From contig CAJTFX010000038.1 in assembly GCA_910575555.1 (NCBI GenBank), positions 1 to 41,346 of the forward strand: a stretch of 41,346 nucleotides of DNA, read 5' to 3'. Below the pieces are notes generated by a model. That model ran no database searches. It was not told the origin of the DNA and saw only the letters and a list, made by a program, of their open reading frames with translations. Of this stretch, positions 16,702 to 25,764 are shown piece after piece; positions within the stretch are counted from its first letter, which is position 1; each line of letters starts with the position of its first letter. The position numbers and the translations under genes are program-made. Origin of the DNA: Lachnospiraceae bacterium. Lineage in GTDB: Bacteria; Bacillota; Clostridia; Lachnospirales; Lachnospiraceae.

Positions 16702-17322
16702 ATGGCAGCAGACTTTAAACAGAGCGAAACCATGAAGAATCTGATGCGCGCATTTGCCGGAGAGAGCCAGGCCAGAAACCGTTATACTTTTGCAGCAGGC
16801 CAGGCCCATCAGCAGGGACTTTATGTGTTGGAGCAGATTTTCAAATTTACCGCAGACCAGGAAAAAGAGCATGCGGAAATCTTTTATAACCAGCTGAAGG
16901 AACTGGCCGGGGAAACCATTGCCATTGACGGAGCCTATCCGGTGGATTTAAGCCCGAATATGTCAGAGCTGCTGAAGATGGCGCAGCACAATGAGTACGA
17001 AGAACACGACGATGTGTATAAGAATTTCGGGGATAAGGCCCAGGAGGAAGGATTTGGCAAGGCAGCCATGAAGTTCCATAAGATTGCAGAAATTGAAAAA
17101 ATGCACGGCGATCGTTTCGGGGCGTTTGCCAGACTTCTGGAAGATAATCAGTTATTTATCTCCAAAGTGGAAACAAAATGGATGTGTTTAAACTGCGGAT
17201 ATGTTTATGAGGGAACGGCGGCGCCCATGACCTGCCCTGTATGCGATCACGAACAGGGATGGTATGTGCGTCTGGAGCTTGCTCCTTACTGCGGCAAAAC
17301 AGAGGGAGAAATGATACAATAG
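16702..17322 (+). CDS. rbr: Rubrerythrin
   Basis: Peroxide-reducing non-haem iron protein of 206 residues, a common oxygen-defence enzyme of anaerobes. The N-terminal four-helix domain carries the di-iron ligand motifs ESQARNRY (near 20-27) and DQEKEHAEIFY (near 53-63), and EIEKMHGDRF (near 129-138). The C-terminal rubredoxin domain has CLNCGYVYEG and CPVCDH. Order and length are those of classical rubrerythrin. Followed by a strong terminator, so it is probably monocistronic. Confidence 0.96.
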   Translation: MAADFKQSETMKNLMRAFAGESQARNRYTFAAGQAHQQGLYVLEQIFKFTADQEKEHAEIFYNQLKELAGETIAIDGAYPVDLSPNMSELLKMAQHNEYEEHDDVYKNFGDKAQEEGFGKAAMKFHKIAEIEKMHGDRFGAFARLLEDNQLFISKVETKWMCLNCGYVYEGTAAPMTCPVCDHEQGWYVRLELAPYCGKTEGEMIQ

Positions 17323-17353
17323 TACGTGGGAAGAACCCTCATATGAAGTCAGA

Positions 17354-17389
17354 AAAGCTGTTGGAAAAGGTTTCCGGCAGCTTTTTTTT
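17354..17389 (+). terminator. Rho-independent terminator after rubrerythrin
   Basis: AAAGCTGTTGGAAA (17354-17367) pairs with TTTCCGGCAGCTTT (17371-17384), including two G-U pairs, with a 3-nt loop and a T run to 17389. Confidence 0.9.
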
Positions 17390-17479
17390 AAAATATGATA
17401 ATTTTCATGATTTTTTCACCGGCTTATGTTAAAATACGTTATTGAACCATAGAAAAAAGTTATTGGAGGTAATTTAACA

Positions 17480-18796
17480 ATGAGAAGAAGGAAATATTTG
17501 GCCGTTGCGCTGATATTGTCAGGAGCTATGGCGTTTTCTGCCGGATGCGGAAATACGAAGAAGGGGACAGAGAATACAGCAAAACAGGACTCTGCCGGAG
17601 AGGACTCCGATGAAAGTACAAAGGAGCAGGGAGACGCAGAGAATGCTTATGATGACGTATTGAATTTTAAAGCAGAGGATTATGTGAAACTGGGAGATTA
17701 TAAGAATCTGAAAGTACAGTATCCGGTGCCGGAGGTATTGGAAGAGGACGTTGAGTATGCAATTCAGGAATTGCAGGAAGAGAATAAGGAATACCGTGAA
17801 ATTACTGACCGCCCTTCCAAAGAAGGAGACAGCGTCAATATTGATTATACCGGAGTGATGGACGGGGAGGAATTCGAAGGCGGAAGCGATACGGATTATG
17901 AACTTGTACTGGGGTCCGGAGATTTTCTGGAGGACTTTGAAAACAGTCTGATTGGTAAAAACAAAGGGGAAACCGTTACATTTCCATTAACTTTTCCGGA
18001 GGAATATTTTGACTCTGAGGCGGAAGGAAAACAGGCGGAATTTACCGTTACCATCAACAAAATCAGCGAGGTGATTGTGCCGGAATATACCGATGAATTT
18101 GTGGCGGAAGTGACAGATTACAAGACCATTGAGGAATATGAAGAATACATAAGGGGAGATTTGATTGCCACTGCCCAGGAGGAATCTGCTTCTGCATCCG
18201 GAGAGGACGCTTTGGCGATGGCGGTGGAAAATGCGGAGGTAGACGGTTATCCTCAGGAATTGTATGATTTCTACTATGATGAAACTGTGTCGGGGTACCA
18301 GTTCTATGCTTCTATGATGGGAATGGAATATGAGGAATTTTTAGAGCAGATGGGAGAAGGAGCAGTTGAGGACGCAGCGATTGCCCAGGTAAACGAATAT
18401 CTGGTGGCTCAGGCCATTGCAGACAAGGAAGGACTGGCAGTTACAGAGGAAGGATACCAGGAGGAAGCCCAGGCATTGTTGGAAGAATACGAGTATGATA
18501 CGGTGGAAGAACTGGAAGCAGATTATGGAAAAACTTCGATTATCACCCAGATTGTCCGCAGCAGAGTGGTTAATTTCCTCTATGAAAATGCGGATGTGGA
18601 AGAAGTTTCCCAGGATGAGTATTACGGAGAAGATGAAGAATTAGAAGAAGAATCTGACGATGGAGAATCAGAGGACGCAGAAGAATCTGGCGACGGAGAA
18701 TCAGAGGACGCAGAAGAATCTGGCGACGGAGAATCAGAGGATGCAGAAGAATCTGGCGATGGTGAACTGGAATTGGAGTTAGACGGGGAAGAGTAA
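17480..18796 (+). CDS. Lipoprotein related to trigger factor (FKBP-type PPIase)
   Basis: A 438-residue lipoprotein. The signal peptide ends in a lipobox with FSAGC (cysteine near residue 23), so it is anchored outside the membrane. A trigger-factor-like FKBP domain follows (about 110-200: GDSVNIDYTGVMDGEEFEGG, VLGSGDFLEDFE, TVTFPLTFPEEYF), then a trigger-factor-like helical C-terminal region (about 200-380). The ribosome-binding N-domain of true trigger factor is missing, which fits an exported folding helper. The last 60 residues are extremely acidic with an 11-residue tandem repeat. TTGGAGG precedes the ATG; a TAAAAT -10 is at 17430-17435. Confidence 0.88.
   Translation: MRRRKYLAVALILSGAMAFSAGCGNTKKGTENTAKQDSAGEDSDESTKEQGDAENAYDDVLNFKAEDYVKLGDYKNLKVQYPVPEVLEEDVEYAIQELQEENKEYREITDRPSKEGDSVNIDYTGVMDGEEFEGGSDTDYELVLGSGDFLEDFENSLIGKNKGETVTFPLTFPEEYFDSEAEGKQAEFTVTINKISEVIVPEYTDEFVAEVTDYKTIEEYEEYIRGDLIATAQEESASASGEDALAMAVENAEVDGYPQELYDFYYDETVSGYQFYASMMGMEYEEFLEQMGEGAVEDAAIAQVNEYLVAQAIADKEGLAVTEEGYQEEAQALLEEYEYDTVEELEADYGKTSIITQIVRSRVVNFLYENADVEEVSQDEYYGEDEELEEESDDGESEDAEESGDGESEDAEESGDGESEDAEESGDGELELELDGEE
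18662..18760 (+). repeat. Three 33-bp tandem repeats in the acidic tail
   Basis: Three nearly identical 33-bp units (18662-18694, 18695-18727, 18728-18760) encode GESEDAEESGD three times; a partial unit precedes them at 18647-18661. Unit number could vary between strains by slippage without shifting the frame. Confidence 0.92.
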
Positions 18797-18799
18797 GAA

Positions 18800-19657
18800 A
18801 TGAAAAAGAGTGTAAAATTGGCGCTGTTTGAATATGGGATGATTACCTTTGCGGCAGTTCTTTTGGTAATCGGAGTGTATTTTTTTAAATTTCCAAATCA
18901 TTTTTCTTTTGGAGGTGTTACGGGCATGGCGGTTGTATTCAGCGCCGTGACCCCGTTCAGCGCCGGAACAATTAACTTTGTGATCAATATGGCTCTGCTG
19001 GTTGTGGGATTTGCCTGCTTCGGCAGGGAATTTGGGGCGAAAACGGTATATGTAAGCGTGCTCATGTCCTTAGGTTTAAGCGGACTGGAAAAATACTATC
19101 CTATGGCGCGTCCCATGACAAATGAGCCGGTGCTGGAGCTTGTGTTTGCCATTGTGCTTCCGGCTTTAAGCTCCGCTATCCTGTTTAATATCGGGGCCAG
19201 CGGCGGAGGCACTGACATTATTGCAATGGTTTTGAAAAAGCACAGTACGGTAAATATCGGAACGGCTTTGTTTCTGGTGGATTTGATGATTACCGTGGCA
19301 GCCTGCTTTATCTTTGACGCAGCCACAGGTTTATTTTCTTTCTGCGGCCTGATGGCAAAATCCCTGGTGATAGATACCGCCATTGAAAGCATTAATCTGT
19401 GTAAATATTTTACAATTGTCTGTGACGATCCGGAGCCCATCTGCGATTTTATTCATGAGAAGCTGACCCGCAGCGCTACGATTTTTGAAGGAGAAGGTAC
19501 GTATACCCATCATAAGAAATATATCATATTAACTGTGATGAAACGGGGACAGGCAGTACAGCTCAGGAATTATATCAGATGGAATCAGCCCGGAGCGTTT
19601 ATGATGATTACAAACAGCAGCGAGATTATCGGAAAAGGATTTAGGGGACTGGATTAA
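18800..19657 (+). CDS. YitT-family membrane protein
   Basis: Membrane protein of 285 residues: five to six hydrophobic helices in the first 195 residues (YitT/DUF161, with GGVTGMAVVFS and NIGASGGGTDII) and a soluble C-terminal DUF2179 domain (about 205-285, RSATIFEGEGTYTHHKKYIILTV). Start lies 3 nt after the lipoprotein stop, so it is co-transcribed. The family is broad and its transport role is not established. Confidence 0.92.
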   Translation: MKKSVKLALFEYGMITFAAVLLVIGVYFFKFPNHFSFGGVTGMAVVFSAVTPFSAGTINFVINMALLVVGFACFGREFGAKTVYVSVLMSLGLSGLEKYYPMARPMTNEPVLELVFAIVLPALSSAILFNIGASGGGTDIIAMVLKKHSTVNIGTALFLVDLMITVAACFIFDAATGLFSFCGLMAKSLVIDTAIESINLCKYFTIVCDDPEPICDFIHEKLTRSATIFEGEGTYTHHKKYIILTVMKRGQAVQLRNYIRWNQPGAFMMITNSSEIIGKGFRGLD

Positions 19658-19718
19658 CCGGCAGCTTGAACCGGTGAAAATACAGTCTGCGGATTCAAAA
19701 AGGGGGCAGGAGAAGAAG

Positions 19719-19913
19719 ATGAATCTATTGAATTATCTGGCAACTGCATTGAGCATTTCTGCAGTTATGACGATTATTCCTTTTATTCTGGGATACCGGA
19801 ATAAAGGGAATGAGGCGAAGCGGAAATATTACTGGAAAATGAGCTGCCTGTTCGGCGGAATTACTGTGGCGCTTGGCATAGCGGCTTTGGTATTGATGCT
19901 TCCGTTTTTTTAG
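19719..19913 (+). CDS. Small two-helix membrane protein
   Basis: A 64-residue protein with two hydrophobic helices (about 4-24 and 43-63) joined by a basic loop YRNKGNEAKRKYYWK. Start set at 19719 because AGGAG (19708-19712) lies 6 nt before it; the frame is open upstream to 19674. I do not recognise a family. It follows YitT by 61 nt and may be in the same transcript. Confidence 0.65.
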   Translation: MNLLNYLATALSISAVMTIIPFILGYRNKGNEAKRKYYWKMSCLFGGITVALGIAALVLMLPFF

Positions 19914-19967
19914 CGGAAGGGGGAAGGTCTGTGGGGATTATCAAAACAGACGGAAAGGAGAAATGGG

Positions 19968-21536
19968 ATGGGCTTATATTTAAATCCGGATAACACCGCA
20001 TTTCGGCAGGCGGTTCTGGATGAAATTTATATTGATAAGACGGAATTGATCTCACTTATGAATAAAAAACTGAATAAATCAAGGGTGAAAAATGTCTGTG
20101 TGAGCCGTCCCCGCCGTTTTGGAAAGTCCATGGCTGCAGATATGCTCACAGCATATTATAGCAAAGGCTGTGATTCCAGAAAGCTATTTGCCGGAAAAAA
20201 AGTAGAGCAGACGGAGTTATTTGAGCTTCATTTAAACAGCCATGACGTGATACGGTTGGATATTCAGAGATTTTTATTTGAGAAGTCACATCTTGATATT
20301 TTTATAGATAAGATCCAGGAAGCTGTAATTCGGGAACTGGAACCTGAGTATGGAGATTATTTCTGTGTAGATCAATATGGACTGCCTGGTGTATTGGGAC
20401 AAATTTATGCACATTCAGGAAAAGGTTTTGTTTTTATTATTGATGAATGGGATTGTGTGTTCCGTTTTGCAAAGGAGCGGAAGGAAATACAGAAAGCTTA
20501 TCTGGATTTTTTGCGGGGACTTTTTAAAGGGGCAGAATATGTAGAATTAGCTTATATGACAGGAATTCTTCCCATTAAAAAATATGGGGAGCATTCAGCA
20601 ATCAATATTTTTGATGAATATTCTATGATAGATCCGAAAAATTTGGGAGAATATTTTGGGTTTACAAAAGAAGAAGTGCAAAGCCAGTGTGAACGGCACG
20701 GAATTGATTTCACGGAAGTGGAAAAATGGTATGACGGTTATCAGGCAGGAGAAATTCATGTTTACAACCCCAAATCGGTTGTGGATGTGCTGACCTGGAA
20801 GAAATTCAGAAGCTATTGGACAGGAACAGAAACCTACGAAGCATTAAAGGGATATATTGAACAGAATTTCGATGGATTGAGAGAAGCTGTCATTGCGATG
20901 CTTGGCAACGGACGCTACAGGATCAATCCGCGGAAATTTCAAAATGATATGACGTCGTTTTCATCTAAGGATGATATATTAACGCTTTTGGTGCATCTGG
21001 GATATTTAACATTTGATGAATCAACAGAAGAGGTTTATATCCCAAATCAGGAGGTGTCTCAGGAGTTTTTGAATGCAATAGAAGGAGAAGAGTGGGAGGG
21101 AATTGCAGAGGCAGTTGAGAGATCCTTTTCTCTATTAAAAAGCACATGGGAGATGGAGGGAAAAAAGGTAGCTGAGTGTATGGAAGCGATTCATAATGAA
21201 ACATCTTCCATTCTGAAATACAATGATGAAAATTCCCTTAAATGTGCCATACTTATTGCCTACTTTAGCGCAAGAGCATATTATCTCCCGCCTAATCTGG
21301 AATTACCATCAGGAAAAGGGTTTGCGGATGTCGTGTACCTTCCCCGAAGGAATGTAAAATGTCCGGCTCTGTTAATTGAGTTAAAATGGAACAGATCAGC
21401 CGAAGGGGCAATTGCACAGATTAAGGAGAAACGATATACTGATTGGCTTAGAGCATATACAGGAGATATTTTGTTGGTTGGCATCAATTATGATGCAGAT
21501 AGAAAAGTGCATGAATGCATCATCGAAAAATTGTAG
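19968..21536 (+). CDS. AAA-ATPase-like / PD-(D/E)XK nuclease-like protein
   Basis: A 522-residue protein of the family common in gut Firmicutes and Bacteroidota. The N-terminal AAA-ATPase-like domain has YIDKTELI, a P-loop-like SRPRRFGKS (about 46-54) and a Walker-B-like FVFIIDEWD (about 155-163). The C-terminal part has the nuclease-type core SGKGFADVVYL followed by ALLIELKW (E-x-K). AAAGGAG is 7 nt before the ATG. Such genes occur in many paralogous copies per genome and are suspected to be mobile or defence related, but function is unproven. It is not linked to a transposase here. Confidence 0.88.
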   Translation: MGLYLNPDNTAFRQAVLDEIYIDKTELISLMNKKLNKSRVKNVCVSRPRRFGKSMAADMLTAYYSKGCDSRKLFAGKKVEQTELFELHLNSHDVIRLDIQRFLFEKSHLDIFIDKIQEAVIRELEPEYGDYFCVDQYGLPGVLGQIYAHSGKGFVFIIDEWDCVFRFAKERKEIQKAYLDFLRGLFKGAEYVELAYMTGILPIKKYGEHSAINIFDEYSMIDPKNLGEYFGFTKEEVQSQCERHGIDFTEVEKWYDGYQAGEIHVYNPKSVVDVLTWKKFRSYWTGTETYEALKGYIEQNFDGLREAVIAMLGNGRYRINPRKFQNDMTSFSSKDDILTLLVHLGYLTFDESTEEVYIPNQEVSQEFLNAIEGEEWEGIAEAVERSFSLLKSTWEMEGKKVAECMEAIHNETSSILKYNDENSLKCAILIAYFSARAYYLPPNLELPSGKGFADVVYLPRRNVKCPALLIELKWNRSAEGAIAQIKEKRYTDWLRAYTGDILLVGINYDADRKVHECIIEKL

Positions 21537-21545
21537 TGTTCTACC

Positions 21546-21594
21546 GCATTTATTCCCAGGAATCCACCGCCGCTGTTTCCCTGAGAATAAATGC
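21546..21594. repeat. Inverted repeat between convergent genes
   Basis: GCATTTATTC (21546-21555) and GAATAAATGC (21585-21594) are perfect inverse complements around a 29-nt loop. It lies between the ends of convergent genes and may terminate both transcripts, although neither side carries a long T run. Confidence 0.5.
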
Positions 21595-21624
21595 ACACAT
21601 TCCTGCTACAGTAAGCGTCTGTTT

Positions 21625-22284
21625 TTACAAATCTGCAAGAATCTCCCAGATATCATCCATTGTATCCGCAATCCGTTTTGCGCCGTTCTGAAGCAGAAAC
21701 TCCCGGTCCCTGAATCCCCAGCTAACGCTGATACAGGGAATTCCCGCATTCTCTGCTGTAGCCAAATCCACATCGGAATCTCCCACATAGACGCAGGATG
21801 CTGCTTTAGAGCCCAGTTCTTTCATGGCGGCAAACACCGTATCCGGCGCAGGTTTTTTGGCAACTTCCGGTGATTCCCCGATGGCGGCGGTAATATAAGG
21901 AGTAAAGAAATCTTCGCAGAGTCCTTTCACCGCCAGGTCGAATTTGTTGGATACCACCGCCAGTTTATAGCCTCTGTCAGCGGCATTTTTCAGAAATTCC
22001 ATCACACCTTTAAACGGCCGGGTGCAGTCTTTTTTATGAATCGCATAATGTTCCTGGAAATCTTTCAGGCAGTCTTCGTACTGCGGAAAATTCCGTCCCT
22101 GGGGAATGGCCCGCTCTATCAGCAGGGCAACGCCGTTTCCTACCATCTGGCGCACACTGTCCTCCGAATGGGAGGATAACCCATAGCGGGCCATGGCGTA
22201 ATTGACGCTGTTTGTCAAATCTGTCAATGTATCCAGTAAAGTTCCGTCTAAGTCAAAAATAATCGTATCAATTTTCTGCGGCAT
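21625..22284 (-). CDS. HAD phosphatase, phosphoglycolate-phosphatase type
   Basis: A 219-residue HAD-superfamily hydrolase with a Gph-like cap. Motif I IIFDLDGTLLDT (nucleophile D, general acid D), motif II AVVSNK, motif III lysine in AKKPAPD and motif IV YVGDSDVD. The start at 22284 is preferred because AAAGGAG is 7 nt upstream on the minus strand; the frame is open 19 codons further. Single gene facing the AAA/nuclease gene. True substrate could be phosphoglycolate or another small phosphate ester. Confidence 0.88.
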   Translation of the reverse strand: MPQKIDTIIFDLDGTLLDTLTDLTNSVNYAMARYGLSSHSEDSVRQMVGNGVALLIERAIPQGRNFPQYEDCLKDFQEHYAIHKKDCTRPFKGVMEFLKNAADRGYKLAVVSNKFDLAVKGLCEDFFTPYITAAIGESPEVAKKPAPDTVFAAMKELGSKAASCVYVGDSDVDLATAENAGIPCISVSWGFRDREFLLQNGAKRIADTMDDIWEILADL

Positions 22285-22445
22285 ATGATCGCTCCTTTGT
22301 CTGTTTTCCTGTATAGTTCCCTGATTTTTATCACATTTCAACAGTTACCATTTTATACCTGCCAAAAGAAATCTGCAAGAAAAACCTTTGTGCGTTTACA
22401 GAGGTTTTCCGGTGTGATAGAATATACCCAGATGCTTTTATTGCT

Positions 22446-22512
22446 CCGGCGGTTAAATATCACAGCATCTCACCTGTCTAAACCTCCATCTGCTGCGATA
22501 TTCAACCGCCGG
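22446..22512. repeat. 22-bp inverted repeat with a distant partial copy
   Basis: Arms 22446-22467 and 22491-22512 pair over 22 positions with two A-C mismatches; on a minus-strand RNA these would be G-U pairs, so the structure is complete if transcribed leftward. The core (GGTTAAATATC / GATATTCAACC plus CCGCCGG) recurs at 27058-27078. Loop is 23 nt. It lies in the 260-nt gap between the HAD gene and the zinc-ribbon locus, upstream of both. Role unknown. Confidence 0.65.
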
Positions 22513-22544
22513 GGTAATATATGATTGGGAAGGAGAGCGGTAAC

Positions 22545-22646
22545 ATGTGGGGAAAATTTGAAATTAAGATAAAACTGCCTGTGGCGGAGACTATACTCCA
22601 AAGCAGCAGCCGGGAGAAAACTGGCAGAGCGGTATCAGGGTTATGA
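22545..22646 (+). pseudogene. Possible frameshifted 5' end of the zinc-ribbon gene
   Basis: ATG at 22545 follows AAGGAG (22530-22535) and opens a 33-codon frame starting MWGKFEIKIKLPVAE. The frame of the big gene is open upstream of its ATG at 22696 and reads RLYSKAAAGRKLAERYQGY from about 22590. Removing one base near 22588 would join both into one protein with about 50 more N-terminal residues. Whether this is a real frameshift or just a leader peptide is undecided. Confidence 0.4.
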
Positions 22647-22695
22647 GAATCTGCAGGCAGAACGGAGTACCCAGAGAGATGATCAGAAAGGCGAG

Positions 22696-25617
22696 GTGTT
22701 TGAAATGATCTTACTGAAAGCAAACAGTGAGTTAAACAATATATTCAGCCGGATGCTGAAAACTATGGATGTTAATGTGGTATGGACAGGAAATATTGTG
22801 GTATTGAACAATTTTCTGATTTTATCGGGAAAAGTCCGATCCCTGATTTTTAATTTTGATAACCGGAAAATTATGACCAATGTCATTGAACTGCCGGACA
22901 AGGAAGAAGATATGGAGCCGGTGGGAGAGAACCAGACGCTTACCAATGTATTGAATATGACGCTGTATGCATTTGGAAAATGGGGCTCCATCCGGGGGCT
23001 GAAGGTGGACAAAGACTACAGTCAGTTGAATGCATTGTTTTATGCGATTTTAAAAGATATGAAAATTATTCCGGGGTATCGGGACGATAATTTCCGGTTT
23101 TACAAAGATAATATTCAGATGACCTTTGAAGAGGTGGTTAAAGCTGCCATGGAGGAAGGAAAGCGTAAGCCCCAGGAGGTCAAAGAAGAAAAACAGGAAG
23201 AGGAGCCGGAGGAAAAAGGACTGGGGCTGTGGCATAAGGTACGCTGGAGCCTGACCAAAGCCACCTTCCATAAAAGCGAAATTTCAGCATATGAGCGCAA
23301 GGCATCCCGTGTTGGAAATAATTTCTACATAAACGGCTATCAGTGTCCGGAATGCGCAAGGAAGCTGTATATGGCAATTTATCCCCAGGGAAAGGAATTC
23401 CCCATTGAGACGGAAGAGGGGGGCGTATACCTGGCCCGAAGCTATACCTGCGACAACTGCAACCTTTTCTACACGCCAAGACCCGGGAAGCTGCTTCGGG
23501 AAGGGGATAATTATACCATGAAATTCGGCGGCGACCGGGACGCCTATGAGGATTACCGGGAGCTGTTAGGCCGGGATGCAGAACGTACCTCCAACTGCAA
23601 TTTTAATGAATTTGCGTCTCAGCGGGGCAAACATGCCATGCCGCCCATTGAAGAGGCATGTGCGGATATGGAGCATATGTCTGAGGAAGAACTGCATAAT
23701 ATAGAAGAAAAGATTGATGAAAATTTCTTCCCTCTGATGCAGGCAGAGCCGTTCCGTGAGAAAATTCAGGAACTGCTGAAAGCCAGAAAGGAAGCCCAGG
23801 AAGAGAAAAAGAAGAAAAAGAAACCAGAACAGGAAGCAGAATCATCAAAAGCGGAGGGAGCTGCGGAAACAGCTGAGAAGGATTCCGAAGTAAAATCCCA
23901 GGGACAGGCAATGCAGCATTCCGAAACGCCCATGGATCATTCCGGCTTGGAATCCTCCGAGCAGCCCCAGAGCCCTAATAAAGACTGGGACAGGCCCCAG
24001 GAGGACGGCCGGAAATCCTTCGGACAGACGGAGGCCGGGGCCCAGGCTTCAGGCGACGATGCAGATGCTTTAGGGAAGCCGGAAAAGAAAAAGGGATTTT
24101 TCGGAAAACGGAATACAAAAGAAAAACCGGAACGGGATGTTCCCGAAAAAGACATGGATGCTTCTTTAAAAGGCGCCGGAAAACAGGATGATCCCAGAGA
24201 TCCCAATGGAATTGAAGCGGAACTGGAAGCGGAATTTGCAGAGAGCAACGGCAGCCTGTCCGTGAAAGAGAAATACGACGCCCGTATGCGGAAACTGGAT
24301 CGCATGTCCATGTGGCAGCTGCGGAGACTGCGGGAGCAGGTGAAGGATGACGAGCGTCTGGACTGGGTGGACAAGGAGAAATATGAGAAGCTGCTGCGGC
24401 AGGCCGCTTACCAGAAAGGGGCCGAAGAGGTACGCAAGAAAGCGGAATATGCCATGACCCAGTCATACGCAGTCATCAAACGGGTCATGGATGAAATTAA
24501 CCAGTCAGAATGCCCGGAGCTGATTAAAAAAGAGATGTTGGAGGCCCTGGGAGAAGTAAAGAAAAAGCGGGGACAGGAGGAAGCGGCGGATCTGATTGCC
24601 CGCGTACCGGAAAATATGACAAGAAGCCAGTACCGGACGTTCCGCGATAAATTAAACCAGTATGACGGAGAAGATATATCGGTCTATAATGAAGTACTCG
24701 AAGGCACCAGAAGGCTGACAGAGAAGCGGGAAATTGCCGGGATGCTGAAACGTGCGGCAGGCGCCGACCGCCGGGGGCTGATGCAGATGCTTACGAAGCT
24801 TCGTGAAGATGGATTTCTGCCGGAACAGGCAGAGCCTGCCATCAGGGAGATAGAGGGCAGAGTGATGGCCATGGATCAGAAGGTGATTGATAAAATGTGC
24901 CCCAACATTCCCCTGATGTCCTTTGACGAAGCAGCCAGCGCTTATGAGAAAATCGAGGGCGGAGTGTTCCTGCCAGAAATCAAGACCAACACACTGGAAA
25001 TGATAGACAAGCGCCTGACAAAGCTGAAAATGGATGAATGCGGGCTTCTGGTGGAAAAGCTCAAGGATGCATTAAGCGGAAGAATCAGCGATACAGAACG
25101 GCTTCATTTCTATGAGGTGCGCAAAATTATGCGGGGCGACTGGGCGCCCAGAGAAGCGGAGCTGGCGGCAAGAGCCTTGAATACTTACGCCCAGGAACGG
25201 GACCGTTATGAGTTTCCAATCCTGATCTGTGATGCTTCTGCCAAGAAAAACGGACGAGACGGCTTCATTCTGACGCCGGAGCATATTTTCTATAACAGCA
25301 TGTTCAGCAGCGAGATGATTCCCATCCGGTCAGTAACAGGAATCGAAGGAAATACAGGGCTTTTGTCCAAAGGAATCTATGTGAAGCGGGGAAATGGAAA
25401 GAAAACAAAGATTCCGGGAGGAATCTCCTCCAAAGAACTGAAAGAATTCGGGGAGGTTCTGGGAGAATTTGTATCCTATCTGCAGGAAAAGCCGGAGTCT
25501 CGAAGCATTGCTTATCTTTCCAAGGAAAAGCATGACGTGAAATGCTGCTATCGCTGCGGGTACACCTATCGGGGAGGAAATACCTGTCCCAAGTGCGGGA
25601 ATCAGGCGAATCAGTAA
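22696..25617 (+). CDS. Unrecognised 973-residue protein with two zinc ribbons
   Basis: Not a family I recognise. N-terminal globular part (1-150); charged linker; zinc-ribbon-like domain with C217-PE-C and C252-DN-C spaced 31 residues apart; a long low-complexity, Lys/Glu/Pro-rich stretch (about 365-510) with a basic KKKKKKPEQE run; helical middle (about 520-840, with QLRRLREQVKDDERLDWVDK); a PH-like beta domain (about 845-935: FILTPEHIFYNSMFSSEMIPI); and a C-terminal zinc ribbon CCYRCGYTYRGGNTCPKCG. No signal peptide or clear membrane helix, so probably cytosolic. GAGGTG precedes ATG 22696, a fair ribosome site, but the real start may be further upstream. Confidence 0.75.
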   Translation: MFEMILLKANSELNNIFSRMLKTMDVNVVWTGNIVVLNNFLILSGKVRSLIFNFDNRKIMTNVIELPDKEEDMEPVGENQTLTNVLNMTLYAFGKWGSIRGLKVDKDYSQLNALFYAILKDMKIIPGYRDDNFRFYKDNIQMTFEEVVKAAMEEGKRKPQEVKEEKQEEEPEEKGLGLWHKVRWSLTKATFHKSEISAYERKASRVGNNFYINGYQCPECARKLYMAIYPQGKEFPIETEEGGVYLARSYTCDNCNLFYTPRPGKLLREGDNYTMKFGGDRDAYEDYRELLGRDAERTSNCNFNEFASQRGKHAMPPIEEACADMEHMSEEELHNIEEKIDENFFPLMQAEPFREKIQELLKARKEAQEEKKKKKKPEQEAESSKAEGAAETAEKDSEVKSQGQAMQHSETPMDHSGLESSEQPQSPNKDWDRPQEDGRKSFGQTEAGAQASGDDADALGKPEKKKGFFGKRNTKEKPERDVPEKDMDASLKGAGKQDDPRDPNGIEAELEAEFAESNGSLSVKEKYDARMRKLDRMSMWQLRRLREQVKDDERLDWVDKEKYEKLLRQAAYQKGAEEVRKKAEYAMTQSYAVIKRVMDEINQSECPELIKKEMLEALGEVKKKRGQEEAADLIARVPENMTRSQYRTFRDKLNQYDGEDISVYNEVLEGTRRLTEKREIAGMLKRAAGADRRGLMQMLTKLREDGFLPEQAEPAIREIEGRVMAMDQKVIDKMCPNIPLMSFDEAASAYEKIEGGVFLPEIKTNTLEMIDKRLTKLKMDECGLLVEKLKDALSGRISDTERLHFYEVRKIMRGDWAPREAELAARALNTYAQERDRYEFPILICDASAKKNGRDGFILTPEHIFYNSMFSSEMIPIRSVTGIEGNTGLLSKGIYVKRGNGKKTKIPGGISSKELKEFGEVLGEFVSYLQEKPESRSIAYLSKEKHDVKCCYRCGYTYRGGNTCPKCGNQANQ

Positions 25618-25638
25618 ACACAGGATGAGTCATAGAAT

Positions 25639-25731
25639 TTATCTGACCATTTAATAAGTTGGAATTGTAACCCATAACAGTATCTGTTATTTGAATCAGA
25701 AAGACGGGAACTGTTGTGGGTTATTTTGATG
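25639..25731 (+). repeat. Hairpin repeat element, copy A
   Basis: Roughly 93 bp, closely matching copy B at 30756-30851. The outer part starts TTATCTGACC; the core is an inverted repeat of TAACCCATAACAGT with AACTGTTGTGGGTTA. Lies in the gap between the zinc-ribbon gene and the MFS gene. Possible end of a lost mobile element, a MITE, or a bidirectional terminator. Confidence 0.8.
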
Positions 25732-25764
25732 GCTGCTGTGAATTATAACTATGGAAGAAGATGA

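Noticed and set aside
18647-18760. Tandem repeats as a possible CRISPR array
   Set aside because: Units are contiguous without spacers and encode an acidic tail in frame.
23937-24466. Overlapping minus-strand frames of 145 and 163 codons
   Set aside because: Shadows of the charged low-complexity linker of the 973-residue protein; composition is Ser/Pro/Arg-rich without structure.
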